A stretch of 59,618 nucleotides of DNA from Candidatus Poribacteria bacterium. Lineage in GTDB: Bacteria; Poribacteria; WGA-4E; WGA-3G. A program made the position numbers and the translations under genes. The notes below the pieces were generated by a model that did not search any database, was not told the DNA's origin, and saw only the letters and a list, made by a program, of their open reading frames with translations. Of this stretch, positions 15,908-24,632 are shown one piece after another. Where the stretch lies: the NCBI GenBank assembly GCA_028821605.1, contig JAPPFM010000034.1, forward strand, positions 1 through 59,618. Direction: 5' to 3'. Positions within the stretch are counted from its first letter, which is position 1. Every line of letters starts with the position of its first letter.

Positions 15908-17029
15908 ATGAAAACAGAAAAATATGAGTTCTATCATCAATCTAACTTGATACAGATTGGTAACCTGATTGACGATTTGCATAGTGTGCATGTTCACCTC
16001 TTGAAGTTGCAGAGACGCTATTATCGTATCTATGGTAAATATGCGTCTTTTGGTCGGATATGTAATCATATCACGAGTTTGAAACAGCGGACGAAACAGC
16101 ATTGGAATCACTTGCCGAGTCAGGTCATCCAGCAAGTCGCAAAGCGTATCCACTTAGGATACGAAACCTTTTTTGATAACATTAAGGACCGAAAAGCAGG
16201 TAAAACGAAACGCAAAGTCGGCAGACCAAAGATAAAACCACTCCACAAATACAACTCCTTAACGTTCACACAAGCGGGTTTTAAGATAGAAGGTAACCGC
16301 CTAACAATCAATTGTATCAAAAAGTCTTTCACCTTTTGGAAGCACCGAGACTGGACCGGGCGTATCAAAACAGTAACAATCAAACGTGATAATGTAGGCG
16401 ACTACTATCTATACCTGAGTTGTGAGGATTGCAAACCTTCCGAGAAATTCCCTTTGACCGGTAATGTGGCAGGGGCAGATTTCGGAATGAAAACATTTCT
16501 CACCCTTTCAGATGGCACTGCAATCGTATCTCCTGAATTCTATAAGCAAACTCTCAATGAAATTTGTTCTGCGAACAAGGCACTTTCACGCAAGCAATAT
16601 CTCTCTAATGGCTGGTATCGTGCCAAGCGTCACCTCTGTCGTGTTCATGAGAAGATTGCCAATCAGAGACGCGATTGGTTCTTCAAATTGGCACTTCGTC
16701 TTGTGCGAAAATACGATAGAATTTCCATTGAAACCCTGAACCTTGAGGGTATGAAACGCCTTTGGGGACGCAAAGTTTCTGACCTCGCTTTTGGTGAATT
16801 TGTCTTGATACTCCAGTGGACATGTGCCAAATATGGTAAAACATTGTTGAAAGCGGGACGTTGGACTGCCACAACAAAACCTTGTCATTGCTGTGGGCAT
16901 CACAACGAAAATCTAACGCTTTCTGATAGGCAGTGGACATGTCTCGAATGTGGATTTCCACACGATAGAGACGTAAACGCTGCGATAAACATTTTGCGGG
17001 TTGGGGTACCCTGGACCGAAACCAGATAA
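15908..17029 (+). CDS. tnpB: TnpB RNA-guided nuclease (IS605 accessory protein)
   Basis: A 373-aa TnpB, full length. The split RuvC nuclease is intact: D191 in GADFGMKTF, E275 in ISIETLNLEGM, and the third acidic residue in HDRDVNAAINI (D353/D355). A four-Cys zinc finger, C326-x2-C329 ... C345-x2-C348, lies between them. The basic N-terminal half (KTKRKVGRPKIK) would bind the guide RNA and target-adjacent motif. TnpB proteins cleave DNA guided by an omega RNA from the element's right end and so favour retention of the element. No TnpA is nearby. It is preceded by a strong promoter and a structured leader. Confidence 0.93.
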   Translation: MKTEKYEFYHQSNLIQIGNLIDDLHSVHVHLLKLQRRYYRIYGKYASFGRICNHITSLKQRTKQHWNHLPSQVIQQVAKRIHLGYETFFDNIKDRKAGKTKRKVGRPKIKPLHKYNSLTFTQAGFKIEGNRLTINCIKKSFTFWKHRDWTGRIKTVTIKRDNVGDYYLYLSCEDCKPSEKFPLTGNVAGADFGMKTFLTLSDGTAIVSPEFYKQTLNEICSANKALSRKQYLSNGWYRAKRHLCRVHEKIANQRRDWFFKLALRLVRKYDRISIETLNLEGMKRLWGRKVSDLAFGEFVLILQWTCAKYGKTLLKAGRWTATTKPCHCCGHHNENLTLSDRQWTCLECGFPHDRDVNAAINILRVGVPWTETR

Positions 17030-17173
17030 AACCGTTCGATCGCACTTTCAAAGTGCGGCGGAGACGGAATAAGAACCCGCGGGTGGAGACAACGTAAGAC
17101 GGTGGACTCTTTGAGAAAACCGCTATTGTCTACGAAGCCGAAGCCCCTGCCTTTAGGCAGTGGGTGGTATCAC
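17030..17173 (+). ncRNA. Probable omega RNA (reRNA) scaffold at the right end of the TnpB element
   Basis: The 144 bp after the tnpB stop codon are non-coding and structured: GCACTTT-C-AAAGTGC (about 17041-17055) and the terminal hairpin CCCCTGCC-TTTA-GGCAGTGGG (17145-17166), ending TATCAC. In this family the omega RNA overlaps the tnpB 3' end and runs through the right end into flanking DNA, which acts as guide. The guide here would begin at 17174 with GGCACTACTGTTCACT. Confidence 0.55.
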
Positions 17174-17207
17174 GGCACTACTGTTCACTATTATTAAAGA
17201 GTATTGT

Positions 17208-18104
17208 ATGAGACACAATGAGGTGCGATGGGAACGGATGTTTCCAGATGAATTAGAAGCGGCGTTTGAAGCGTGTCCGATGGTGTATCTACCTTATGGG
17301 TTGTGCGAACCACACGGTTGGCACAATGCAGTCGGGATGGATGCGATTCGGGCACACGAATGCTCGTGTCAGGCGGCGCAAGCACACGGTGGGATTGTCG
17401 CACCGCCGTTTTACTGGCACTGCCATGAGATCGGCGGCTATGGCGCATGGGGACACAACCAAGTGAATCAAGAGCGGCCGTGGCTGACAGCGATCCCGCC
17501 TTGGATGTTTTTGAAGAATGTGTGCTATCATATCCGAGCGGTGGATGCATTGGGTTTTCATGGCGCGATTCTGTTCTCAGGGCATTCGGGTCCGCATCGG
17601 TTAGACGTGCCGGTGGTGATCGAAATTATGCAGGCACATGTCGGTGTTCGGATGTATTCGACGATGAGCATCGGTGCGGATATTGAGCGTTTTGAGGACG
17701 GTAAAGGATTAGGTGGACACGCTGGACGCGGTGAAACGTCTGTGCTTTGGGCAGTCGCGCCAGACTGTGTGGATATGTCGCGGATGCCAACAGATGACGC
17801 ACGCGCACCTCATTTCGCAATGGGCGATTTCAACGAATCCTCCAGCCGTCAAGTCGGGGAACAGATGGTGGCAGATATTGTGGCGCATTTCGGTGAAAAG
17901 ACGAAGGAATTGCTGTCGGCATACAAAGCGGAAGTGTCGAATCACACGCCACTGACGTTTGATGATGTGGAAGGGATTTGGGAAGACGAGATCCGACCGA
18001 AGTTGGCTGAGTTTGCTTCCATACAGCCTCCCGAACCAGCACCGCCTTCCGATTCCCGATGGTATCCGAACTCACAGGTGCCCAAGAAAGAGCGGGTACT
18101 CTAA
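17208..18104 (+). CDS. Creatininase/creatinine amidohydrolase family protein
   Basis: A 298-aa protein of the creatininase superfamily of metal-dependent amidohydrolases. The motif LPYGLCEPHGWHNAVGMD corresponds to the family's LPxGSxEQHGxHLPxxTD, supplying Glu, His and Asp ligands. FSGHSGPH corresponds to the GGHGxN element, and HAGRGETS to HAGExETS with the further Glu ligand. The ATG at 17208 gives a normal-length protein; the upstream ATG at 17160 lies inside the transposon end. The ribosome site is weak (AAAGAG). The TnpB element ends 34 bp upstream and may have replaced the native promoter. The exact substrate (creatinine, formamide-type or other amide) cannot be told. Confidence 0.85.
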   Translation: MRHNEVRWERMFPDELEAAFEACPMVYLPYGLCEPHGWHNAVGMDAIRAHECSCQAAQAHGGIVAPPFYWHCHEIGGYGAWGHNQVNQERPWLTAIPPWMFLKNVCYHIRAVDALGFHGAILFSGHSGPHRLDVPVVIEIMQAHVGVRMYSTMSIGADIERFEDGKGLGGHAGRGETSVLWAVAPDCVDMSRMPTDDARAPHFAMGDFNESSSRQVGEQMVADIVAHFGEKTKELLSAYKAEVSNHTPLTFDDVEGIWEDEIRPKLAEFASIQPPEPAPPSDSRWYPNSQVPKKERVL

Positions 18105-18139
18105 CATATTCCGCTGCCAAAGCAGAGGTGTATGTCAAT

Positions 18140-19528
18140 ATGCGATTTAAACACCTCAGTCAATCAGAACTCGTAAAGAAGGTGGGAATTTGGGTAGTGT
18201 CAACCCTACTCCTATTTTTCGGGTTTTATACTAACTTATGGCATGTTGCTGAACAGCAATGGTTTGCCAATCATCAGAAAGACACCGAAGCGCATATCAT
18301 GGGAAGGATGGTCAAATCTCGACAAGATGGCATCTTCTCAGCGGGTGGTCTGAATGGTTGGGGAACAGCGAAAAGTACTGATGCGGAATGGATACCTTCA
18401 ACAGAGCTTGGACCCCAGTATACAGCTTATCTATACAAACTCTCCTTTGAAAAATTTTCAACCTACAACTCACAACCTGGCGGTCAAGGCATGATTTTTA
18501 GTCTACTTGATAGACGCATTCCATTTTCGCCTCAAACCAAATTAAAATTATTCTATGTTTTGACAGCTTTACTTTCCGCAATCGCATTGACCGCGATTAT
18601 AGGGTGGTTTTATGAGGCGTTTGGCTTGTTGACCGCTACATTCGTAATAGGTTCAGCTGTACTCTCTCAATGGTTGACAGTCTTTGGGAAAAATCTTTGG
18701 TGGAGCCTGTGGGCTTTTTATCTGCCGATGATTGTCGTCATGTACTTCCTCAAACACAACAGGGTTCCAGCGAACCGTCAGTATATCAAGTTTGGAATCC
18801 TGATCTTTATTGCGGTTTCCATTAAGTGTTTCATCAACGGCTATGAGTACATTACAACTACACTATTAATGATGATGGTGCCGTTCGTCTATTATGTCAT
18901 TCTTGACAAGTGGAGCCGTCGCCAATGTGTGAAATGGACACTTGCAGCTGGACTCGGATCAGGCGTAGCAATTTTTTTGAGTCTCATCATGTTATGTTTC
19001 CAGATCGGTGCTGCGAAGGACGGATTCATGGACGGTGTTGCACATGTAATCTGGTCTTTCGGTAAGCGTACATACGGCGATGCGGAAAACTTTCCGCCAG
19101 TGTATGCTGCCAGCCTTGAAGCCGGTACGATAGGTGTGGTCATTACCTACATGAACGGTATTTTCTTCGATCTCAACAACTATCTATCTAACACTAATTC
19201 CTTCGTCTCTAACTTCCTATTAAAAATCCGCTATTATTATCTAATAGTTCTTTTTATGGTGATGTCTGCGCTGCTGTTTTGGCGTAGCAAAAAAACGATG
19301 GCAGTGCGAAGACAGCACTATATTGCATTAATCTGGACGACGTGGTTTTCAATTCTTGCGCCTTTATCGTGGCATGTCATCTTCAAGGCACATTCATTTA
19401 TCCATACGCACATGAGTTTTCTTCTGTGGCAGATGCCCTTTACACTCTTTGGCTTTGCCGTGTTCGGCTCCGCTGTTATAGCATGGATGAAAGGAAACAA
19501 AGAAAAAAGTAGCACGGAGGGTGTATGA
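18140..19528 (+). CDS. Multi-pass membrane protein, GT-C-like
   Basis: A 462-aa integral membrane protein with about ten hydrophobic segments. The first is VGIWVVSTLLLFFGF, and others lie around residues 140-170, 180-200, 220-300, 390-410 and 430-460. A large extracytoplasmic loop after the first span (HQKDTEAHIMGRMV through LGPQYTAY) is the usual place of catalytic acids in GT-C glycosyltransferases, but no family was firmly recognised. The ATG at 18140 is chosen for AGAGGTG 9 bp upstream; longer in-frame starts overlap the creatininase gene. The stop codon overlaps the next gene's start (ATGA), so the two are translationally coupled and probably act together on a polysaccharide. Confidence 0.65.
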   Translation: MRFKHLSQSELVKKVGIWVVSTLLLFFGFYTNLWHVAEQQWFANHQKDTEAHIMGRMVKSRQDGIFSAGGLNGWGTAKSTDAEWIPSTELGPQYTAYLYKLSFEKFSTYNSQPGGQGMIFSLLDRRIPFSPQTKLKLFYVLTALLSAIALTAIIGWFYEAFGLLTATFVIGSAVLSQWLTVFGKNLWWSLWAFYLPMIVVMYFLKHNRVPANRQYIKFGILIFIAVSIKCFINGYEYITTTLLMMMVPFVYYVILDKWSRRQCVKWTLAAGLGSGVAIFLSLIMLCFQIGAAKDGFMDGVAHVIWSFGKRTYGDAENFPPVYAASLEAGTIGVVITYMNGIFFDLNNYLSNTNSFVSNFLLKIRYYYLIVLFMVMSALLFWRSKKTMAVRRQHYIALIWTTWFSILAPLSWHVIFKAHSFIHTHMSFLLWQMPFTLFGFAVFGSAVIAWMKGNKEKSSTEGV

Positions 19529-21342
19529 GTATTAATCGATTGGATCGGTGGGTTGGAAGAGACCGATTGAATCCCAACGAAATAGAGGGTAACCGCTTCT
19601 TAAAAGCTGCGAGTCTCTTTGCAGAGACAGCACTCCGATACGGGAGAGATAGATACAGCGGCAAAGATATACCGCTTTTTGCTGACTGCCTCCATACCGA
19701 CCATTTGAAGGCACCCAGATCGATGACTTCTCACCGCACAGGCACTGAGCCGAAACCAGCAGTCTGGAGTTTTTTTCAAAATCAACAGAACCTGATGCGG
19801 TTGCTCGCCTCTTTAAGCCAATTCACCGGGGATGGCAAATACGTCTATGCCGCGGGAGAAACCGCCGAATATATGTTCAACAACTACTGGTATCCAGAGA
19901 GTGGTGTTCTGCATTGGGGTGGGCACGGCTATGTGGATTTGGTAACCGGTAATAGATATGGCATGAAAGGCGTTGTCCACGAAATAGAGGACGTATACCC
20001 ATATTGGGAATTGCTGAGAGCCGTGAATCCGGACCGTGGCGAAATGTTGATGAAAGGGATTTGGGAGGCGAATATCAAGGATTGGGATGCCTTACACTAC
20101 AACCGACACGGTGATTTCAAAAAGCAGGTTGACCATGCCAATACCTGGAACAGACCTTGGAACGGATACAAAGCACCCGAAATCAGTGGAGATCTCTCGT
20201 TTATCAGTGTTGCACTAGATCTGGCTTACGCCGCTTACAGCTTGGGCTACCAAAAGCAGGAGGAGGCACCGCGGATGTGGGCGGAACGTCTCTTAAATCT
20301 GATTATAAAGCAGCGAGATCCAGAGACTGGCATCTGGCCCAATCTGGTGCATCCACAAAGTAGTAAACGCGGACTGAACGTATTCGGCAGAAAATATCCG
20401 CAGGCGACTGAACCGAGGGTTTATGTCGGCAACCAGTTGAACCACGCGATTACCCAGATGATGGGTATGCTGACAATCATAGAAAACGCCCAGAAGTACG
20501 GACGCATCGGTGAAATGGCGCACATCAAAGCGGCGGTTGAACAACATATCATCGGTTTCTTGGACGCTTCCTATAATCGAAAAAACAATACACTGAAAAG
20601 CATCGTTATTGACGGGACGGACCTCACAGATTTTCGGATACAGGGACCTTTCAGAGATGCGAAGTTGTACTTTGGTGCGAAAGAAGGCGGTGCGTTCCTG
20701 CCCCAAAACATTACGCCGCTCTTTACCTCCGTCTGTGCGCGTGGGTATCGGGTCTCTGGGGGGAAAAGTGCGTTTAGAGACTATCTACGTGCGATGTTTA
20801 AAGCCTTCGGGATCGGAGACATCGGTGCTGACAAAAACGCCCCACCATCGTTGAATTTTGACACAACTGCTTTGGAACCTGCTTATATCTTTGCATTAGT
20901 GGATCTGTACCGAGTAGAATCGAAGGCGGAATTTCTGGCGATGGCTGAGTGGATTGGGGATAATCTGCTTCACAGTAGACAACACGTCGGTAGTGGACTT
21001 TTTACGCTTGAAGATGGCTTTATCCTCCACAGCAAGGTCATGGATAAGCCGGAACTACAAGAGGGACATGAAGGGAAAAGTGTGGCTGAACTTCTGCAGG
21101 ACACGCATAGAACCGCAAACCTCGATGCGATGGAGCCGTTGGCACTGCTCAGTATCTATGCCGCGCAAACCAGACAGTACAACATTATGCCCGAATGGAC
21201 AGCGGGTGGGCTTTACCTCAAGGTGAGCAGTGTGGGACATATTGTTAGCAAAGAGATGCAGCTCTGGTTTGATAAGCCAGCACTCCAGCAATTTTACAAG
21301 GACAGTAATATTAACTGCACTTGGGAAATTGACGAAGGCTGA
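19525..21342 (+). CDS. Pectate-lyase-like / alpha-alpha toroid protein
   Basis: A 605-aa protein without signal peptide. The helical pattern with aromatic-rich turns (YWYPESGVLHWGGHGYVDL, about 116-134; HEIEDVYPYWELL; WDALHYNRHGDF; NTWNRPWNGY) resembles alpha/alpha-toroid polysaccharide lyases and hydrolases, especially pectic-acid-lyase-like proteins common in Planctomycetes. This is recognition by pattern, so the activity is uncertain. The start overlaps the stop of the membrane-protein gene by 4 bp (ATGA), indicating coupling. It could act on uronic-acid-containing glycans in the cytoplasm or be exported by an unrecognised route. Confidence 0.6.
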   Translation: MSINRLDRWVGRDRLNPNEIEGNRFLKAASLFAETALRYGRDRYSGKDIPLFADCLHTDHLKAPRSMTSHRTGTEPKPAVWSFFQNQQNLMRLLASLSQFTGDGKYVYAAGETAEYMFNNYWYPESGVLHWGGHGYVDLVTGNRYGMKGVVHEIEDVYPYWELLRAVNPDRGEMLMKGIWEANIKDWDALHYNRHGDFKKQVDHANTWNRPWNGYKAPEISGDLSFISVALDLAYAAYSLGYQKQEEAPRMWAERLLNLIIKQRDPETGIWPNLVHPQSSKRGLNVFGRKYPQATEPRVYVGNQLNHAITQMMGMLTIIENAQKYGRIGEMAHIKAAVEQHIIGFLDASYNRKNNTLKSIVIDGTDLTDFRIQGPFRDAKLYFGAKEGGAFLPQNITPLFTSVCARGYRVSGGKSAFRDYLRAMFKAFGIGDIGADKNAPPSLNFDTTALEPAYIFALVDLYRVESKAEFLAMAEWIGDNLLHSRQHVGSGLFTLEDGFILHSKVMDKPELQEGHEGKSVAELLQDTHRTANLDAMEPLALLSIYAAQTRQYNIMPEWTAGGLYLKVSSVGHIVSKEMQLWFDKPALQQFYKDSNINCTWEIDEG

Positions 21343-21408
21343 ACTAAACAGATCATGTCTGAATTTTGCCATTCCTGTCAAGTATTTCAAGGCTTTACAC
21401 AACAAAGT

Positions 21409-21437
21409 TTGACTTCTGCCACGAAATAGGGTACAAT
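21409..21437 (+). promoter_or_regulatory. Sigma70-like promoter for the lipoprotein-like gene
   Basis: TTGACT (21409-21414) and TACAAT (21432-21437) are separated by 17 bp, about 40 bp before the proposed TTG start. Confidence 0.6.
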
Positions 21438-21477
21438 GGGTTATGAATAATACGAAATCAGAAAGGAGTCTGACATA

Positions 21478-22323
21478 TTGCATCGGATGAGTGGTGTTAT
21501 CATCTTAACGTTGTTGGTTCATTTGTTCACAGGATGTGATTATCGTGATGGATGGGAAGATGTGGGCATGGAGATAGAAGCAGCGGGTGTAGTATCTGTT
21601 TCCGATGATAGGCCCGCCGAAGTGGTGATCGGCGCAGTAGGGGTTAATATGAACACCTGTGTAGACCCAAATGCGAAAGTATACGCTACTCGGGAGGGCA
21701 ATAACATCTATCTAACAGCAACGATGGAAAGACCTTCTGGCCCCGTTGGATGTTTTCAGGCAGAAACGGACGTGTATGGCGAGGTTACTATGAAGAATTT
21801 TAAAGTGGGTGAATATAAAATTCTGGCCGACATCAGCAGTGAACTGGGACGGTTTCGTATTGAAGAAAACGCGGCTTATGTAGATATTGAACCCATCATA
21901 AATGGATTTATTGTTTATCCAATGCGTCCTGATGAGGATACTTCCTACTATGTTGAAGCTAGTATTGGTATAGAAGAAGCCCATGAAATCGTTTGTGACC
22001 TTATCCCCAGGACAACCCTCTGGACAGTCCGATCGGGAGATCTAAACTTTGATATAAGGCGTATAGTGCCAAAAAATGCTGGCTCCTCTTGCGGTATTAT
22101 ATCTTTAGGTCAACCTAATGACATTGGTTATACGTCGTGGACACATAACACTGAGATATATCTTGGCGTATTCTCTGCGGGGTCGCATAGTGTGGTCATC
22201 GATGGTATGAACTATCTTTTCGATATACCGCTGCAGGTTGATTGGGGGAGTATCGAACGAATAATGATACCTCCAAAAACGGATGCAGCAACACCCAGGA
22301 CGGACGCGAGGTCCCTGCATTGA
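21478..22323 (+). CDS. Putative lipoprotein of unknown function
   Basis: A 281-aa protein. The start is taken as TTG at 21478, because AAAGGAG lies 9 bp upstream; the next in-frame ATG (21487) would be 18 bp from it. The N-terminus MSGVIILTLLVHLFTGC is a short hydrophobic stretch ending in a lipobox-like LFTGC, so a lipid-anchored envelope protein is likely. The mature part is acidic and beta-rich (VVIGAVGVNMNTCVDPNAKV, YLTATMERPSGPVGC), with four or five cysteines that could form disulfides. No known domain was recognised. It is transcribed from its own promoter and is followed by the PhyH-like gene. Confidence 0.6.
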   Translation: MHRMSGVIILTLLVHLFTGCDYRDGWEDVGMEIEAAGVVSVSDDRPAEVVIGAVGVNMNTCVDPNAKVYATREGNNIYLTATMERPSGPVGCFQAETDVYGEVTMKNFKVGEYKILADISSELGRFRIEENAAYVDIEPIINGFIVYPMRPDEDTSYYVEASIGIEEAHEIVCDLIPRTTLWTVRSGDLNFDIRRIVPKNAGSSCGIISLGQPNDIGYTSWTHNTEIYLGVFSAGSHSVVIDGMNYLFDIPLQVDWGSIERIMIPPKTDAATPRTDARSLH

Positions 22324-22474
22324 GAAATATGAGCCATCATTACCTAATCAACACGCTTCCAAAAACCCTCACGGAACATATGCTTTCTGTAGTAGCTGCC
22401 ACGGTCCTCATCATGGAAGATGCAAACAGTGAACTTATCAGTTTCGGCAGCGGCTTTGTTAGAGGAGCGATAGT

Positions 22475-23284
22475 ATGAAAATGTCAAAAGCCCTCTCACT
22501 CATTGCTTATGACGATTTAGAAAGCCAAGTTGAAGCACTGGAAAGGGATGGGTACGTCTATTTCCCCGGCGTGCTTGATGCCGATGAAATTGCTGAATTG
22601 CGTGCAACTATGGATCGGTTACCGGCAATTCCTGAGTCTCATGATCGGGACGAAACACTTGAAAATGGCGACGCATTCCTTCACAAACTCATCAGTAACT
22701 CGTTTAATCGAGATCCGTTGTATCTGCCATTCCTTGACAGATCACCAGTTTTTGAAGTCGCCGAGGCAGCGCACGGCGAGGATTTTCATTGCATAGGTAT
22801 GCATTCGTGGTTGACAGGACCCGGACGGCCGGATCAAGGATTACATACCGATTGGCTACCAATCAGTCTACCTGCGGAGATTCGTTCCGATCCACGCGTC
22901 AAAATCCCAATCTTTATCACCACCGCCCATTACTATCTCAATGATATGTATGAGGAGTTGGGACCGACGAAGTTTGTGCCGGGCAGCCACTTCTCAGGAT
23001 GCTCTCCAAACGGAGCAACAGAATGGAATAACCGCGGGGAAGAGAGTATCCTATGTAATGCAGGGGATGTCGTGCTTTTCCGCAGTGAAGTCTGGCATCG
23101 TGGTTCTGCCAATACGAGTGACGAAGTCCGTTATCTTTTGCAAGTCCACTATGCCCAACGGATGATTACACAGAAATATCCGCCTTATCTGAACAGATTT
23201 CAGTTTGATGCATCGATTCTCGCCCAAGCCAACCCTCGACAGAGACGGCTCCTTGGCGATCATCGACCGAGCAATTACGATTGA
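22475..23284 (+). CDS. Phytanoyl-CoA dioxygenase (PhyH) family protein, copy A
   Basis: A 269-aa Fe(II)/2-oxoglutarate dioxygenase-like protein. The metal triad is visible: H124-x-D126 in GLHTDWLP and the distal H208 in VWHRGSANTS, with R219 of the following strand as probable 2-oxoglutarate ligand. GGAG lies 7 bp before the ATG at 22475; a second ATG at 22481 gives the same N-terminus as copy B (MSKALSL). The protein is very similar to copy B at 24633, near-identical through the C-terminal half. The pair arose by duplication and flanks a superoxide dismutase gene and a decayed toxin-antitoxin locus. The substrate is not predictable from sequence; the family hydroxylates lipids, secondary metabolites and nucleosides. 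Confidence 0.88.
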   Translation: MKMSKALSLIAYDDLESQVEALERDGYVYFPGVLDADEIAELRATMDRLPAIPESHDRDETLENGDAFLHKLISNSFNRDPLYLPFLDRSPVFEVAEAAHGEDFHCIGMHSWLTGPGRPDQGLHTDWLPISLPAEIRSDPRVKIPIFITTAHYYLNDMYEELGPTKFVPGSHFSGCSPNGATEWNNRGEESILCNAGDVVLFRSEVWHRGSANTSDEVRYLLQVHYAQRMITQKYPPYLNRFQFDASILAQANPRQRRLLGDHRPSNYD

Positions 23285-23348
23285 AGGTAACGCATAATTT
23301 GAGGTGTGTCTTTGCTGGGTTTGTTTATAGCGATCCAGAAAAGCGATT

Positions 23349-23612
23349 TTATCCAACAGCAACAGCGTATTCAGTTAACACAGGACTCCGCTTCCTTGCA
23401 CGTTTAGCGGTATCAACAAGTTCTCTGACAGTGACCAGCAAGGCATCCATTGTCTCCGGCGTAAAAGAGGGCTCGCCATCCTCCGGACACACCCATGCCC
23501 AGACATTCTGGACTCGGACAGATATGCCATCCTCGTTGTATTCAAACACGGTCTGTTGCCATACTTTTTCTGTATTGTGTTGTGTGCAAACTGGGGATGG
23601 TTTAGGTGTCAT
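23349..23612 (-). CDS. YgiT/MqsA-type zinc-finger antitoxin-like protein
   Basis: An 87-aa protein with a pattern like the N-terminal zinc domain of MqsA/YgiT antitoxins: CTQHNTEKVWQQTVF, then NVWAWVCPEDGE and the helix FTPETMDALLVTVREL. The usual C-x2-C pairs are reduced to Cys-x2-His and a lone CPED, so metal binding may be lost. Upstream on the same strand is only the last part of a toxin-like gene, so the module is broken. No strong ribosome site is visible apart from translational coupling with that fragment. Confidence 0.5.
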   Translation of the reverse strand: MTPKPSPVCTQHNTEKVWQQTVFEYNEDGISVRVQNVWAWVCPEDGEPSFTPETMDALLVTVRELVDTAKRARKRSPVLTEYAVAVG

Positions 23613-23620
23613 AAGTCATC

Positions 23621-23697
23621 TCTTTTTACGTCTCCGACGCTTAAAGGCTGGCGGTTCCCATTGCACCTCATCGGGAATATAAGCGGTCACAAATTCA
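23621..23697 (-). pseudogene. Truncated toxin-like (DUF4258-type) gene remnant
   Basis: On the minus strand an open frame just upstream of the antitoxin-like gene encodes IYIEFVTAYIPDEVQW then EPPAFKRRRRKKR and a stop. That resembles the C-terminal tail of DUF4258-type toxins, which normally precede YgiT-type antitoxins. An in-frame stop occurs just before this tail and no start codon is present, so the toxin is almost entirely lost. Assignment rests on a short tail plus gene order. Confidence 0.4.
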
Positions 23698-23768
23698 ATA
23701 TAGATTTAAGTTTAACACATCTTTCACATTTTGACAAATTAATATCTGTAGCACCCTCCAGCGAAGTT

Positions 23769-23798
23769 TTGACAGGACTTATGATGTTGTGGTATAAT
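23769..23798 (+). promoter_or_regulatory. Consensus sigma70 promoter for superoxide dismutase
   Basis: Perfect TTGACA (23769-23774) and perfect TATAAT (23793-23798) are separated by 18 bp, about 100 bp before the sod start codon. It is among the best promoters in the window. Confidence 0.7.
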
Positions 23799-23901
23799 TC
23801 TTATAGCTCGTTGCCGATGGTGACTCACGGCGGGGCATCTTTCTATCATATTTTTTCTCAAACTCACATTAGATTAACAAACTTTAACAAAGGAGCTGGC
23901 A

Positions 23902-24477
23902 ATGAAACAGCGTTTAATTTTCATCGGCGTAATGCCCACATTTTTCCTATTGATTGGTATCTCTATCCTATTGGTAGGGTGCGAGCGAGCGCACCAACAG
24001 GTAAGCGTTCTTCCAACTGTGCCTGCAAAACAAGCAAACGCTATGATTAGCGCATCGAACGACAGTGGCTTAACTGGAATGGCAGTCTTCACACAAAATG
24101 GCGACCAAATCACACTCACGGCTGAAATCCAGGGCGCGTCCCCCGGTCTGCACGCCATTCATATCCACGCATACGGTGATTGCAGTGCACCCGATGGCAC
24201 ATCCGCTGGCGGTCACTGGAATCCTACCGATGTTGCGCACGGAAAATGGGGAGAAGGTGAGTTTCATCTTGGAGATATCGGTAATATCACCGTCGGAGAA
24301 GATGGGACGGGTCGTATTACGTTGACGACAGATCTCTGGGAAATCGGTACCGGCTCCGACATAGATGTTGTCGGCAGAAGTATCATTGTCCATGCTGATG
24401 CGGACGATTTCGTCTCGCAACCGTCAGGTGCTGCAGGCGCGCGTATCGGATGTGGTGTCATCGTATTAGCAGAATAG
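23902..24477 (+). CDS. sodC: Cu/Zn superoxide dismutase, lipoprotein
   Basis: A 191-aa Cu/Zn superoxide dismutase. Copper ligands lie in HAIHIHAYGDC and in GGHWNP, with the last one in IIVHADADDF. The bridging and zinc ligands lie in GGHWNPTDVAHG ... FHLGDIGNI. The disulfide cysteines (GDC and IGCGVI) and the active-site arginine of GARIGCG are present. The N-terminus has a long hydrophobic stretch ending in ILLVGC, a lipobox, so the enzyme is anchored on the periplasmic side. AAAGGAG lies 7 bp before the ATG. It converts superoxide to hydrogen peroxide. The consensus promoter upstream suggests steady strong expression. Confidence 0.93.
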   Translation: MKQRLIFIGVMPTFFLLIGISILLVGCERAHQQVSVLPTVPAKQANAMISASNDSGLTGMAVFTQNGDQITLTAEIQGASPGLHAIHIHAYGDCSAPDGTSAGGHWNPTDVAHGKWGEGEFHLGDIGNITVGEDGTGRITLTTDLWEIGTGSDIDVVGRSIIVHADADDFVSQPSGAAGARIGCGVIVLAE

Positions 24478-24620
24478 GACTTACGCAAAATTCCTTCCTT
24501 TCCTCATAGAATCGGAAGTGTTTTTGCTTGGGTGTTTCCCCTAGGAAGGATGGAAGACCTGGGTTGGAAGATTGGAAGGCTCCCATCCTTCCATCCTTTC
24601 ATCCCAATATTTGCTTTGAA
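24474..24620. repeat. MITE-end-like sequence and purine-rich inverted repeat
   Basis: The stretch begins with AATAGGACTTACGCAAA, overlapping the sod stop codon; this matches the right end of the MITE at 12115-12208. A 10-bp inverted repeat, GGAAGGATGG (24544-24553) with CCATCCTTCC (24583-24592), lies within a run of GGAAG-like motifs. It may be a solo or decayed MITE that also serves as a sod terminator. Confidence 0.45.
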
Positions 24621-24632
24621 GGAGTACTGAAA

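Larger units (their letters stand above)
15814..17173 (+). mobile_element. IS200/IS605-group (IS1341-type) element carrying only tnpB
   Basis: The element is bounded on the left by a TTGAT motif and a structured end. On the right is a hairpin end, GCCCCTGCC-TTTA-GGCAGTGGG, closing with TATCAC at 17173. It encodes TnpB but no TnpA, so it depends on a transposase elsewhere. The right end lies only 34 bp before the start codon of the creatininase-like gene. Confidence 0.6.

Noticed and set aside
22329-22478. Small ORF (MSHHYLINTLPKTL...) ending in an ATGA overlap with the PhyH gene
   Set aside because: No ribosome site, no recognisable features and no homologue recalled; the overlap alone is not enough to call a gene.
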